From NCBI RefSeq assembly GCF_003075455.1, contig NZ_QDAE01000009.1, forward strand, positions 54,442 to 118,441: a stretch of 64,000 bases of DNA, read 5' to 3'. Source of the DNA: Arthrobacter sp. Bz4. GTDB taxonomy: Bacteria > Actinomycetota > Actinomycetes > Actinomycetales > Micrococcaceae. Positions within the stretch are counted from its first letter, which is position 1; each line of letters starts with the position of its first letter. The position numbers and the translations under genes are program-made. Shown piece by piece: positions 29,977 to 38,286 of the stretch. The notes under the pieces are model-generated. The model ran no database searches, was not told where the DNA came from, and was given only the letters and a program-made list of their open reading frames with translations.

Positions 29977-30537
29977 TCAGTAACCCTCGAGGTCATGCAC
30001 CGGGTCAGCTTCCATGTCTACACCATCAAACATGACGGTCAGTGGGAGGTCCCCGATCGCTTCGACCATGAACTGTTTGAAGGTGTGCACTTGTGGCACG
30101 TCCGGGTAGACGACCGTCCGGTCGCGGCCCAGGTCCACGGTCAGGTTTCCGCCACCCGTGGAGCGCTGGAGCAGTGTCTGGCTGGTGTCCAGCTGGTAGA
30201 TGCTGGCGAGCGCAATCTCCTGCTCGCGCCGGGTGGAGAGTCCGCGACGGCTGATGAGCCGCCGGCTGGTCAGAATGTAGCGCGTGCCCCACCACCGCAG
30301 CAGCGGGCGGACAAAGATCCGCAGCAGAATCAGAACCGCGACCGCCAGCACCAGGATCACCCCGAGGGGCACCCATTCGAGCACCTCGGTGGGCAGCGAG
30401 TCGCGGCTCAGCAGACCGAGCGCGAATCCCGCCCCCGCCAGCACCACCAGCGTGCCGATGAACGGCACCAGCAGCGGCCTCGGGTGGGGCCGGGTGCGCA
30501 CGATGACGTGCTCGCCCGGCGCAAGCTTCAGACGCAC
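29977..30537 (-). CDS. Membrane protein with bacterial PH domain (bPH_2)
   Basis: A 186-residue protein starting MRLKLAPGEHVIVRTRPHPR, with two membrane helices (LLVPFIGTLVVLAGAGFALG and VPLGVILVLAVAVLILLRIF) and a C-terminal cytoplasmic PH-like domain with YILTSRRLISRRGLSTRREQEIALASI, the bPH_2 signature. In actinobacteria such genes commonly lie beside birA, as here (20 bases downstream of the birA stop). The function is unknown; it may be a membrane organiser or stress protein. Confidence 0.9.
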   Translation of the reverse strand: MRLKLAPGEHVIVRTRPHPRPLLVPFIGTLVVLAGAGFALGLLSRDSLPTEVLEWVPLGVILVLAVAVLILLRIFVRPLLRWWGTRYILTSRRLISRRGLSTRREQEIALASIYQLDTSQTLLQRSTGGGNLTVDLGRDRTVVYPDVPQVHTFKQFMVEAIGDLPLTVMFDGVDMEADPVHDLEGY

Positions 30538-30556
30538 AACCGCTCAGCCGCCCACG

Positions 30557-31438
30557 TCAGGAGACCGGCCGGACGTGCACGACGTCGCCGGCCGTGACGG
30601 TGTGCCGCTCGTCGTCGTAGTCGCGAACCAGCAGTGCACCGTGCTCGTCGAGGCCCAGCGCCCGGCCGAGGAGTTCAACGCCCCCCGGGAGTTCCACCCG
30701 CACATCCTGGCCGAGCGTGACCATCCGGTCGCTGACCCGCTGGGCGAGGGAGGTACCGTCCGGCCACTCCCGGCGGGCGTCGCCGTCGACGGCCCGGAAC
30801 GCGGCGTAGAGGTCAGCGAACCGGCGCAGGAAAGCACGCAGCAGCACGTTCCGGTCGGTGGTCTTGGCGTATTCCAGCAGCAGGCTGGTTGCGGTGGGGA
30901 CCGGTAGTTCCTGGTCGGTCAGGGACACGTTGGCGCCCACTCCGACAATGACCGCTGCGGGCCCCCCGTTGGTGCCGGGGACCAGTTGGGCCAGCACTCC
31001 GGCGAGCTTGCGCCCGTCGACCAGCACATCGTTGGGCCACTTGAGCTGGGGTCTGATCTCGGTGCGCTCCTCGACGCCCTCCGCCAGGGCGAGGGCGGCG
31101 AGGAGGGAGAGCCACGAGTAACTCTGTGTGGGCAGCGGTCTGCCTGCAGGGTTGTGCGGGCGGAGCAAAATGCTCACGATCAGCGAGGAACGTTCGGGGG
31201 CAATCCATGGACGATCCAGCCGTCCACGCCCGGCGCTTTGCTGTTCGGCGGTCAGGACGCTGAGGTCCGGCCAGTCGGCGGCATGGTTTTTGGCGTGGTC
31301 AGCGAGCTCGGTGTTGGTGGATCCGGTCTCGGCCACAACCTTGAGCCGCCCGTAGGGTCCCTGGGGCGAACAGAGGGCGTTCCGGAGCGCCGCTTCATCC
31401 AATCCGGGGCGTTCGAGGTTGGAATAGCGGGAAGTCAT
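30557..31438 (-). CDS. birA: Biotin-[acetyl-CoA-carboxylase] ligase
   Basis: A 293-residue biotin protein ligase that makes biotinyl-AMP and attaches biotin to the AccA carrier lysine (Lys563 of the protein at 40842-42638). Motifs: TGSTNTELADHA, the adenylate loop SAGRGRLDRPW, RPQLKWPNDVLVDGRKLAGVL and VGVGANVSLT. There is no N-terminal HTH, so it is a monofunctional class I ligase and not a repressor. It starts with ATG at 31438, downstream of the palindromic element at 31543-31718, which may influence its expression. Confidence 0.95.
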   Translation of the reverse strand: MTSRYSNLERPGLDEAALRNALCSPQGPYGRLKVVAETGSTNTELADHAKNHAADWPDLSVLTAEQQSAGRGRLDRPWIAPERSSLIVSILLRPHNPAGRPLPTQSYSWLSLLAALALAEGVEERTEIRPQLKWPNDVLVDGRKLAGVLAQLVPGTNGGPAAVIVGVGANVSLTDQELPVPTATSLLLEYAKTTDRNVLLRAFLRRFADLYAAFRAVDGDARREWPDGTSLAQRVSDRMVTLGQDVRVELPGGVELLGRALGLDEHGALLVRDYDDERHTVTAGDVVHVRPVS

Positions 31439-31542
31439 GCTCTGATCTTACCCAGCGTGGCTTTGACCGGGCTGATGATGGCCTTCGGGCAGCTGTGGCG
31501 GGTGCCCCACAAAAGTTGTGCACGGGGGTGGGTGCCCGTTCT

Positions 31543-31622
31543 AAAAGGTGCATGCATTGCAGGCAGTGCATGCACCTGGCGATGCACAAATGCATGCATT
31601 GCAGGCAACGCATGCACCTTTT
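31543..31622. repeat. Nested palindromic repeat element upstream of birA
   Basis: A 13-base perfect inverted repeat, AAAAGGTGCATGC (31543-31555) and GCATGCACCTTTT (31610-31622), frames two direct copies of a 29-base unit (31549-31577 and 31591-31619, 27 of 29 identical, period 42). Each unit is itself palindromic: AGGTGCATGC/GCATGCACCT in copy 1, TGCATGC/GCATGCA in copy 2. A-run and T-run at the ends allow a two-way terminator. The element lies in the 305-base gap between the SDR stop and birA; the rest of the gap, apart from the hairpin at 31690, holds no gene I can support. Confidence 0.75.
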
Positions 31623-31689
31623 GAAACGCGAGTAGACACCCAGGGAAGGAAATGAAGGAAAACGAAGCGGCCGGGTCGCTGCGAAGACC

Positions 31690-31718
31690 GACAGTGCATC
31701 GCAACGCACTGCACTGTC
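31690..31718 (-). terminator. Hairpin downstream of the SDR gene
   Basis: GACAGTGCA (31690-31698) pairs with TGCACTGTC (31710-31718) around an 11-base loop, 25 bases past the SDR stop on the minus strand. No U-tract follows, so termination is inferred from position. The GTGCA-rich arms resemble the element at 31543-31622. Confidence 0.5.
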
Positions 31719-31743
31719 AGGGCTGGACCAGGGTCACCTCCTG

Positions 31744-32604
31744 CTAAAGGAAGATGTCGGGGACCAACTGATCCTCGGCTGCTCCCAGGCTGTAGCCGGT
31801 GAAGTCGGTGACGCCTTCCTCGCGCAGCACGCCTTCGTCGGTGAAGAAGTTGCCGGTGCAGGAACGGGATGGGCGCACCAGGATGGCGTGCGCCGCATCG
31901 GCGACAATCTCCGCGCTTCGTGCGCCATTGACGATCTGCTCACCGCCGGGCAGGTTCCGGATTGCTGCGGTGTCGATCAGGGTCTGCGGCCAGAGCGAGT
32001 TGACCGCTATTCCTTCGGCCCTGAACTCTTCGGCCAGCCCGAGCGTGGTCAGGCTCATCCCGTATTTGGCCATCGTGTAGGCCAGATGGATCCCGGCCCA
32101 GCGCGGCTCCAGGTTCAGCGGCGGCGACAGGGTCAGGATGTGGGGGTTGCTTGAGGCGAGCAGGGCATCCAGGGCCAACTTGCTCAACAGGAAGGTACCC
32201 CGGACGTTGATGTCGGCCATCAGGTCATAGCGCTTCATACTGACGTCGCGGGTCCGGGAAAGATCGATGGCCGAGGCATTGTTGACGACGACGTCGATCC
32301 CGCCGAACTCGGTGGTGGCAGCGGCCACCGCCGCCGCGACGTCGTCGTCGTTCCTCACGTCGCCGACAATCGGCAGGGCCTTGCCGCCGGCGTCGCGGAT
32401 CTGCTGGGCTGCTGTGAACACCGTGCCGTCGAGCTTGGGGTGCGGTTCACCGGTTTTGGCCATCAAGGCGATGTTGGCGCCGTCGCGGGCGGCGCGCAGG
32501 GCGATCGCGAGTCCGATGCCGCGGCTGCCGCCGGACATCAGGATGGTGCGCCCCGCGAGGGTTGCCGGGGTGGATTGACGTGGGGCATCGTTGCTGGCGG
32601 TCAT
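31744..32604 (-). CDS. Short-chain dehydrogenase/reductase (HSDL2-like)
   Basis: A 286-residue classical SDR. It has the cofactor site [39 protein letters not shown] and the active-site YTMAK (Tyr and Lys). The longer N-terminal segment ([17 protein letters not shown]) matches the hydroxysteroid-dehydrogenase-like-2 branch, linked in other organisms to fatty-acid metabolism. It is divergent from the acyl-CoA carboxylase gene accD, sharing a 210-base promoter region that holds two dyads. The substrate is not known. Confidence 0.9.
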   Translation of the reverse strand: MTASNDAPRQSTPATLAGRTILMSGGSRGIGLAIALRAARDGANIALMAKTGEPHPKLDGTVFTAAQQIRDAGGKALPIVGDVRNDDDVAAAVAAATTEFGGIDVVVNNASAIDLSRTRDVSMKRYDLMADINVRGTFLLSKLALDALLASSNPHILTLSPPLNLEPRWAGIHLAYTMAKYGMSLTTLGLAEEFRAEGIAVNSLWPQTLIDTAAIRNLPGGEQIVNGARSAEIVADAAHAILVRPSRSCTGNFFTDEGVLREEGVTDFTGYSLGAAEDQLVPDIFL

Positions 32605-32644
32605 AACGTAAGAATAGTGGTGCAGGGGTGCCAGGAACCTAATT

Positions 32645-32660
32645 GTTACCGGCGGGTAAC
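32645..32660. promoter_or_regulatory. Dyad GTTACC-GGCG-GGTAAC
   Basis: A perfect 6-base inverted repeat with a 4-base spacer, 41 bases from the SDR start and within the divergent SDR/accD region. It is a candidate operator for the SDR gene. Confidence 0.35.
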
Positions 32661-32694
32661 ATGCGCGGCTGCGCTAATTCTATGGGGAGGAAAT

Positions 32695-32709
32695 TGTAGG
32701 AGTCCTACA
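32695..32709. promoter_or_regulatory. accD operator candidate TGTAG-N5-CTACA
   Basis: TGTAGGA-G-TCCTACA, a perfect 7-base dyad, lies 23 bases upstream of a TAGACT -10-like box (32733-32738) of accD. The core TGTAG-N5-CTACA recurs upstream of accA at 40725-40745. Confidence 0.55.
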
Positions 32710-32814
32710 GCGGTAGTGACCGTTTCCCTCACTAGACTGGGGGAAACGCCGGGCGCTTTGTGGGGAACCTACTTAACCCGGCGGTGGCCCGTTCATCGCC
32801 AACCCGGAGACTCA

Positions 32815-34434
32815 ATGCAGACTGGCTCAGTACCTGTGGTCGCGCAGGATCAGATAATCGACCTCACCACCACCGCAGGGAAGCTTGCAGATTTCCGCCG
32901 CCGCGAGGGCCTCGCCCAGCAGCCGTCCGGTCCGGAGTCGGTGGCGAAACAGCATGCCCGCGGCAAAAACACGGCACGGGAGCGCATCGACCTGCTGGTC
33001 GATCCCGGATCATTCGTCGAGTTTGATGCGCTGGCGGTGCACCGGTCGACAGCGTTCGGGATGGAGACGAAAAAACCCTTGGGCGACGGCGTCGTGTCCG
33101 GCTACGCAACAGTCGATGGCCGCCAGATCGCCGTCTACAGTCAGGACTTCTCCGTCTATGGCGGCTCGCTGAGCCAGGTCAACGGCGAAAAGATCGTCAA
33201 GGTGCAGGAATTTGCGCTCCGGAACGGCTGCCCGGTGGTCGGAATCAACGACGGCGGCGGTGCCCGCATCCAGGAGGGTGTCTCGTCACTGGCGATGTTC
33301 GCCGACATCTTCAGGAATAACGTGCACGCCTCCGGGGTCATCCCCCAGATTTCTCTCATCATGGGCCCCTGCGCCGGCGGTGCAGCCTACTCCCCCGCCC
33401 TCACCGACTACGTGGTGATGGTGGATAAGACCTCCCACATGTTCATTACCGGCCCGGACGTGATCAAGACCGTCACCGGGGAGGACGTCGACATGGAGAC
33501 CCTCGGCGGCGCCCGGCAGCACAACTCCACCACCGGAACCTCCGCGTACCTCGCCTCCGATGAGCGCGACGCCATCGACTTCGTCCGTGAACTGCTCGAC
33601 TTCCTGCCCTCCAATAATCTGGCTGAGGCACCGGTGACCGAATTCGTCGAACAGCTGGACCTCACCGCCGAGGATGGTGCACTCGATACCCTGATCCCGG
33701 ATTCGGCAAATCAGCCGTATGACATGCGGACGGTCATCTCGGCGATTGTCGACGACGGCCACTTCCTCGAGATGCAGTCCCTTTACGCACCCAACGTGAT
33801 GATCGGGTACGCCCGGGTGGAGGGCCATACGATCGGTATCGTCGCCAACCAGCCGCTGCAGTTCGCCGGCACCCTGGACATTGCTGCTTCGGAGAAGGCC
33901 GCCCGTTTTGTCCGGAACTGCGACGCGTTCAACATCCCGATCCTGACCCTCGTGGACGTCCCCGGCTTCCTCCCGGGCAAGGACCAGGAGTTCAACGGGA
34001 TCATCCGCCGCGGCGCAAAACTGCTGTACGCCTACGCGGAAGCAACCGTTCCCAAGCTCACCGTCATCACCCGGAAGGCCTACGGCGGCGCGTATATCGT
34101 GATGGGCTCCAAGAAGCTCGGCGCCGACCTCAACCTGGCCTGGCCGACGGCGCAGATCGGCGTCATGGGGGCCCAGGGCGCCGTCAATATCCTGTACCGC
34201 GGGCACCTGAAGTCAGTGGCCGACGCCGGCGGCGATGTGGAGGCCGCCCGCGCCGAAGTGATCACCCAGTACGAGGAAGAGCTCCTGAACCCTTACCAGG
34301 CAGCGCAGCTCGGGTACATCGACGCGGTGATCGCACCGTCGGACACCCGGCAGCACATTGTTCGCGGGCTGAGGGCGCTGCGCGACAAACGGGCTTCCAA
34401 CCCCGCCAAGAAGCACGGGAACATTCCGCTATGA
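32815..34434 (+). CDS. accD: Acyl-CoA carboxylase beta (carboxyltransferase) subunit
   Basis: A 539-residue biotin-dependent carboxyltransferase that moves CO2 from carboxybiotin on AccA to acetyl- or propionyl-CoA, giving malonyl- or methylmalonyl-CoA. N- and C-crotonase-fold halves are complete: [18 protein letters not shown], the oxyanion block [16 protein letters not shown] and [27 protein letters not shown]. The residue that sets acyl-chain preference in Streptomyces enzymes (Asp in PccB, Ile in AccB) is Ile428, pointing to a broader acetyl/propionyl type. ATG 32815 follows GGAG; a longer open frame upstream has no family similarity. The stop overlaps accE (ATGA). Confidence 0.93.
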   Translation: MQTGSVPVVAQDQIIDLTTTAGKLADFRRREGLAQQPSGPESVAKQHARGKNTARERIDLLVDPGSFVEFDALAVHRSTAFGMETKKPLGDGVVSGYATVDGRQIAVYSQDFSVYGGSLSQVNGEKIVKVQEFALRNGCPVVGINDGGGARIQEGVSSLAMFADIFRNNVHASGVIPQISLIMGPCAGGAAYSPALTDYVVMVDKTSHMFITGPDVIKTVTGEDVDMETLGGARQHNSTTGTSAYLASDERDAIDFVRELLDFLPSNNLAEAPVTEFVEQLDLTAEDGALDTLIPDSANQPYDMRTVISAIVDDGHFLEMQSLYAPNVMIGYARVEGHTIGIVANQPLQFAGTLDIAASEKAARFVRNCDAFNIPILTLVDVPGFLPGKDQEFNGIIRRGAKLLYAYAEATVPKLTVITRKAYGGAYIVMGSKKLGADLNLAWPTAQIGVMGAQGAVNILYRGHLKSVADAGGDVEAARAEVITQYEEELLNPYQAAQLGYIDAVIAPSDTRQHIVRGLRALRDKRASNPAKKHGNIPL

Positions 34435-34682
34435 CGCTCGCCCCCGACCAGACCCGACGGGATGCCGACGACGACGGCACCCCCGCCGAGCCAACGCTGC
34501 AGGTGATCCGCGGCACGCCGTCCGCCGAGGAACTGGCGGCGCTGACCGCCGTCGTGGTCGCCCTCTCCGAGAACTCGACGGAGCCCAATGCTGCGACCCC
34601 GCACCGCACCTGGGCACGCCGGGACCACCTACGGCTCGCGCCACGGCCCGGGCCCGGGTCGTGGCGGCGGAGCGTCCGCTAG
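34431..34682 (+). CDS. accE: Acyl-CoA carboxylase epsilon subunit
   Basis: An 83-residue protein with the actinobacterial epsilon-subunit pattern [23 protein letters not shown] followed by a basic tail ([22 protein letters not shown]). Epsilon subunits are found only in actinobacterial acyl-CoA carboxylases, where they stabilise the alpha-beta complex. The ATG overlaps the accD stop by 4 bases, giving matched synthesis of the two subunits. Confidence 0.9.
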   Translation: MTLAPDQTRRDADDDGTPAEPTLQVIRGTPSAEELAALTAVVVALSENSTEPNAATPHRTWARRDHLRLAPRPGPGSWRRSVR

Positions 34683-34710
34683 CCTCACCGACACCCTGGC
34701 CGCTCCCCCG

Positions 34711-34748
34711 GCCGACAGAGATTAGACTGGATCGGTAAGTCTGTCGGC
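34711..34748. promoter_or_regulatory. Dyad flanking a TAGACT -10 box before the acyltransferase gene
   Basis: GCCGACAGA (34711-34719) and TCTGTCGGC (34740-34748) flank a 20-base segment containing TAGACT (34723-34728). The start codon of the acyltransferase is 16 bases further on. It could be an operator over the promoter, or the accDE terminator if read as RNA. Confidence 0.45.
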
Positions 34749-34763
34749 TGAGAGGAAACGACC

Positions 34764-36854
34764 ATGACCGGCAGGCATCATTCCACGGTGCCGGTGCGGC
34801 GCATCGAAGCGCGCTCCGGCACGCCAGCCTCGCTTCGGCGACCCGGCTACCGGCCTGAGGTGCAGGGACTGCGGGCACTCGCTGTGCTCATGGTGGTGGT
34901 CTATCACGTCTGGCTGGGGCGAGTCTCCGGCGGTGTCGACGTCTTCCTGCTCATCTCCGCATTCCTCCTCACTCTCTCGTTCACCCGCAAGCTGGAGACT
35001 GGCACCCCGCTCGATCTGCTGCGTTACTGGGTGAACCTGTTCCGCCGACTCGTGCCAATGGCCGCACTGACCATCGTTGTCACGCTCGGGGCGGTGATGG
35101 CCTTCGTGCCGCGGGGCCGGTGGGCGGACCTCCTCGACCAGGCCTGGGCGTCGCTGCTCTACTTCCAAAACTGGCTGCTCGCCGTAAACTCCGTCGACTA
35201 CTACGCAACAGATCACAGCACCGCGAGCCCCTTCCAGCACTTCTGGTCGCTGTCCATCCAGGGCCAGGTCTTCATCCTGTGGCCTCTCCTCTTCGCCGTT
35301 GCAGCAATTATCTCCACCCGGTTCCGGGTCAGCCCGCGGCGCATCCTGGTGGGGCTCTTTGGACTGGTGTTCGCCGGGTCGCTCGCCTTTTCCGTGTGGC
35401 AGACCGCAACGAACCAGGCGTTTGCCTACTTCGACACCCGCACCCGGTTGTGGGAATTCGCTCTTGGGTCCCTGATAGCGCTAGCGCTGCCCTACGTCCG
35501 GCTACCGATGCTGAGCCGGGTGGTCCTCGGCTGGGCTGGTATAGCGGCGATGCTAGCCGTCGGATTCGTCCTCCAGGTGGAGCAACAGTTCCCCGGTTAT
35601 ATCGCTCTCTGGCCCACGCTCGCGGCAGCTGCGGTGATCGTGGCCGGCGCAACGGATCACCGGTTCGGAGTGGACCGGTTCCTCGGATGGAAACCCCTGG
35701 TGAAGCTGGGCGACGCGTCCTACGCTCTTTACCTGATCCACTGGCCGCTGCTGGTGATCTTCCTGATTCATCAGGACCTCGAGTCAGCGGGGCTGTTCTC
35801 CGGTCTGGTGATCATCGCCGTGTCGGTGTTGTGGGCCGTGGTCACCACCCGATTCATCGACAAGCCGATCCGGCAACTGAAGTGGGCCGCACGCAAGCGC
35901 CGGCGGTCCGCCGTCGTCATCGCCGCCTGCGCCCTCTTCGTCGGGCTGCCGCTCGGAGTCTGGCAGTTGCAGATCCACACTGCGGCGACTGCCGCCGCCG
36001 ACAACGCCAACAATCCCGGCGCCGCATCGCTGCGCGAAGGGTTCGTTCCCTTCGGTGACGCCGACGCCCCGCTGATGCCGATGATGACCGCACTCAACAG
36101 CGAATGGGTCACCCTGGACGAGGCCTGCGCCGGCGAGTTCGATGCCTCGTCCTTCGGTTCGCTGCAGAGTGGATGCAATCAGACGACGGTGGAGAACCCG
36201 GCGAAGTTGGCCGTGGTGGTGGGCGCCTCCCATCCGCAACAGTGGGTGGCGGCGATCGAACCGGTGGCGAAACGCAACAACTGGGACCTCGTTGTGCTCC
36301 GCAAGGGGCAGTGTCCGTTCGGCGCGCCGGTCGGGAAGGAGCCGGTCGAGAACTGCGACCAGTGGAACGCCGACGTCCTGGCCTACCTGGCTGCGCAGGA
36401 TCCGGATCTGGTGTTCACCGTCTCCTCCTCGTCCCACCACACCCGCGAGGATGACCGCCTGGTGCCCGGCTACGAGGAGGCGGCACAGCAGATCATGGCC
36501 AGCGGCGCCCAACTGATCGCGATCCGCGACAACCCGCGGTTCCCGGTCAACATGCCGGAATGTGTCGAAAGTTCTGGCCAGGATGACCCCTCCTGCACGT
36601 TCCAGGTGGACACCAAGTTGGCGCCGGTGGACCCCGTGGCCGAGCTGGCGGCACGGTACCCGTCGCTGCATTCGATCGATCTGACGGACCTGATCTGCCC
36701 TGACGGAACCTGTCCGCCGGTGATCGGCAACGTCCTCGTATACATGGACGACAATCATCTCAGCGAAACGTATATCAAGACGATGCTGCCCGAGTTCGAG
36801 CGGAGGCTATTCCTTTCACTCGGCGCCTCCGGTTCGTCGGGCTTCGCCCCGTAA
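34764..36854 (+). CDS. OafA/YrhL-type acyltransferase with C-terminal SGNH domain
   Basis: A 696-residue membrane O-acyltransferase. Acyltransferase-3 part: RPEVQGLRALAVLMVVVYHVWLGRVSGGVDVFLLISAFLL, then about ten helices ending near residue 410. C-terminal extracytoplasmic SGNH hydrolase-like domain: nucleophile Ser489 in VVVGASHPQQW (the usual GDS is GAS), HTREDD region and terminal DDNHLSETY carrying Asp/His. It probably acetylates a cell-surface polysaccharide or peptidoglycan component. ATG at 34764 has GAGAGGAAA upstream. Single gene after accDE, probably with its own promoter. Confidence 0.9.
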   Translation: MTGRHHSTVPVRRIEARSGTPASLRRPGYRPEVQGLRALAVLMVVVYHVWLGRVSGGVDVFLLISAFLLTLSFTRKLETGTPLDLLRYWVNLFRRLVPMAALTIVVTLGAVMAFVPRGRWADLLDQAWASLLYFQNWLLAVNSVDYYATDHSTASPFQHFWSLSIQGQVFILWPLLFAVAAIISTRFRVSPRRILVGLFGLVFAGSLAFSVWQTATNQAFAYFDTRTRLWEFALGSLIALALPYVRLPMLSRVVLGWAGIAAMLAVGFVLQVEQQFPGYIALWPTLAAAAVIVAGATDHRFGVDRFLGWKPLVKLGDASYALYLIHWPLLVIFLIHQDLESAGLFSGLVIIAVSVLWAVVTTRFIDKPIRQLKWAARKRRRSAVVIAACALFVGLPLGVWQLQIHTAATAAADNANNPGAASLREGFVPFGDADAPLMPMMTALNSEWVTLDEACAGEFDASSFGSLQSGCNQTTVENPAKLAVVVGASHPQQWVAAIEPVAKRNNWDLVVLRKGQCPFGAPVGKEPVENCDQWNADVLAYLAAQDPDLVFTVSSSSHHTREDDRLVPGYEEAAQQIMASGAQLIAIRDNPRFPVNMPECVESSGQDDPSCTFQVDTKLAPVDPVAELAARYPSLHSIDLTDLICPDGTCPPVIGNVLVYMDDNHLSETYIKTMLPEFERRLFLSLGASGSSGFAP

Positions 36855-36870
36855 CGCGGGCGCGGGCAGG

Positions 36871-38130
36871 TTAGCGCGGATCCATCACCGTTCCCAGGAA
36901 CAGCGGCATGCCCGTCTCCCCGTGGATGATCTGGTACTGGAACGGCCGGTCCAGGACGAGTTCGACGTCGGGCATCGACAGCCCCGATTCGGCCATGTCA
37001 ATCTGGGTGACCGCCGCAGCGATGGTGCCTTTCTCAGCGACGGTGATGTTGGCTTCCTGCGCCGCGCCCGAGACGAAGAGTCCCGGGCTGATCGGCCCGA
37101 AGTCGGGGGCGGTGCCCAGGGTTTCGGTGAGCCCCATCCCACGGAGCAGCGCCAGCAGATCCTGGTGGTAGGTGTGATCCCATTTCGGGAGGACCAGCGC
37201 AACCTCGGCCTGTGCGCCGCTCTCCATCCCCACCCGGACTTCAGCCAGCTGTTTCGCGGTCAGCACTGGAGATTCCCCCTCGTCGGGCAGAACCAGCCGC
37301 AGGTATAACCCGTCGTTGTACGGCAGGTCCAATGCAGTCCACCCGTCGCCGGAGGCGTAGTTGGCGAGGGCCACCTGACGCATCATGTCGGTCTCGACAA
37401 CCCCGCCGTCGGTGAGAGTGAAGGGCCCTGGCATCGTCTCCGCCGGGTCGAAGGGCGTCTGCCACGCCGCCGCCAGATACACGGTGTTGAGCAGGCTGAG
37501 CCTGGTGTCGGGATCATAGTCGACCGGCGCCTCCTCGATCCGGCCCCCGGTGTTCTCATTGATCCAGGAATTAATGGCCTCGGCCGTGGACCTGTCCGAA
37601 TAATCCACCTGATAGACACCCGATCCGTACTGCACCGCCAGCGTCTCCAGGAACTCCGCACCAACCGGCTGGCCCCGATCGATGAACATCCCGTTAGCAA
37701 GATGCAGGAGCGGCGCTGTGGGCGGGTCCTCCTCGTCGACCGACCCTGGATCGCCGTCGTACTGCTCCCATAACCCGAGCAGCGCATTCATTGCCTCGTC
37801 CCGGTGTGCGGCCGGGAGGCCGAGCACCTCGTCCATCTCGGCGGCCGTCGTCGTCGCCGCGCCCGCACGCAGCATTGACAGCGCGTAGAGGGCGCTGACG
37901 GGGCTGGTGACACTGTTGTCGTTGGGGTTCGCGGCGAGCATGGCGGCTCCGAGCCGGAACGACGAATCGCGCAGGCTGGCGGCAGCCTCCGGGTACGCAT
38001 CCACCCGCACGACGGCGCGCATGACGTTGTCGGCAACGATCAATTCGGGGCTGGACGAACCGCAGGCGCCCAGGGTCAGCGCGGCGGTCGCTATGCACGC
38101 GGTAGCAACGATCCTGCAGGGTCCGGCCAT
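36871..38130 (-). CDS. Lipoprotein serpin (serine protease inhibitor)
   Basis: A 419-residue serpin with a lipoprotein signal (MAGPCRIVATACIATAALTLGACGSSS; lipobox LGAC), so it should be anchored outside the membrane. The serpin core is full length: SFRLGAAMLAANPNDNSVTSPVSALYALSMLRAGA, then LLNTVYLAAAWQTPFDPAETMPGPFTL and the C-terminal DRPFQYQIIHGETGMPLFLGTVMDPR. The hinge of the reactive loop is EKGTIAAAVT (366-375); small residues at P12-P10 and Thr at P14 predict an inhibitory serpin. Counting from the P15 Gly368, P1-P1' would be about Ser382-Gly383, which points to an elastase- or subtilisin-like target. It converges with the acyltransferase gene. Confidence 0.93.
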   Translation of the reverse strand: MAGPCRIVATACIATAALTLGACGSSSPELIVADNVMRAVVRVDAYPEAAASLRDSSFRLGAAMLAANPNDNSVTSPVSALYALSMLRAGAATTTAAEMDEVLGLPAAHRDEAMNALLGLWEQYDGDPGSVDEEDPPTAPLLHLANGMFIDRGQPVGAEFLETLAVQYGSGVYQVDYSDRSTAEAINSWINENTGGRIEEAPVDYDPDTRLSLLNTVYLAAAWQTPFDPAETMPGPFTLTDGGVVETDMMRQVALANYASGDGWTALDLPYNDGLYLRLVLPDEGESPVLTAKQLAEVRVGMESGAQAEVALVLPKWDHTYHQDLLALLRGMGLTETLGTAPDFGPISPGLFVSGAAQEANITVAEKGTIAAAVTQIDMAESGLSMPDVELVLDRPFQYQIIHGETGMPLFLGTVMDPR

Positions 38131-38286
38131 GGTGTCCGCCTTCTCGGGTCACGTACGGGTGGCTCTCTCTCCACGGTAGTTCCCCAACCGAATCCCGACC
38201 CCGCGGCCCAGAACACAATCCGGTTACAGTCCTCTAATATTGCTCAAAGCAACCACCTGCGCCGGCAAACCGGTTAGGCTCGTGCT

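Noticed and set aside
31549..31619. Two 29-base repeats as a possible CRISPR remnant
   Set aside because: Only two copies, a 13-base spacer, palindromic throughout, no cas genes in the window.
31395..31709. Minus-strand frame with repeated Cys/His pattern (CMRCLQCMH)
   Set aside because: The apparent metal-binding repeats are only the translation of the palindromic DNA repeat; it overlaps the birA start and lacks a ribosome binding site.
32440..32814. N-terminal extension of AccD
   Set aside because: The upstream frame crosses the divergent promoter region and the SDR gene; family proteins begin near the ATG at 32815, which has GGAG.
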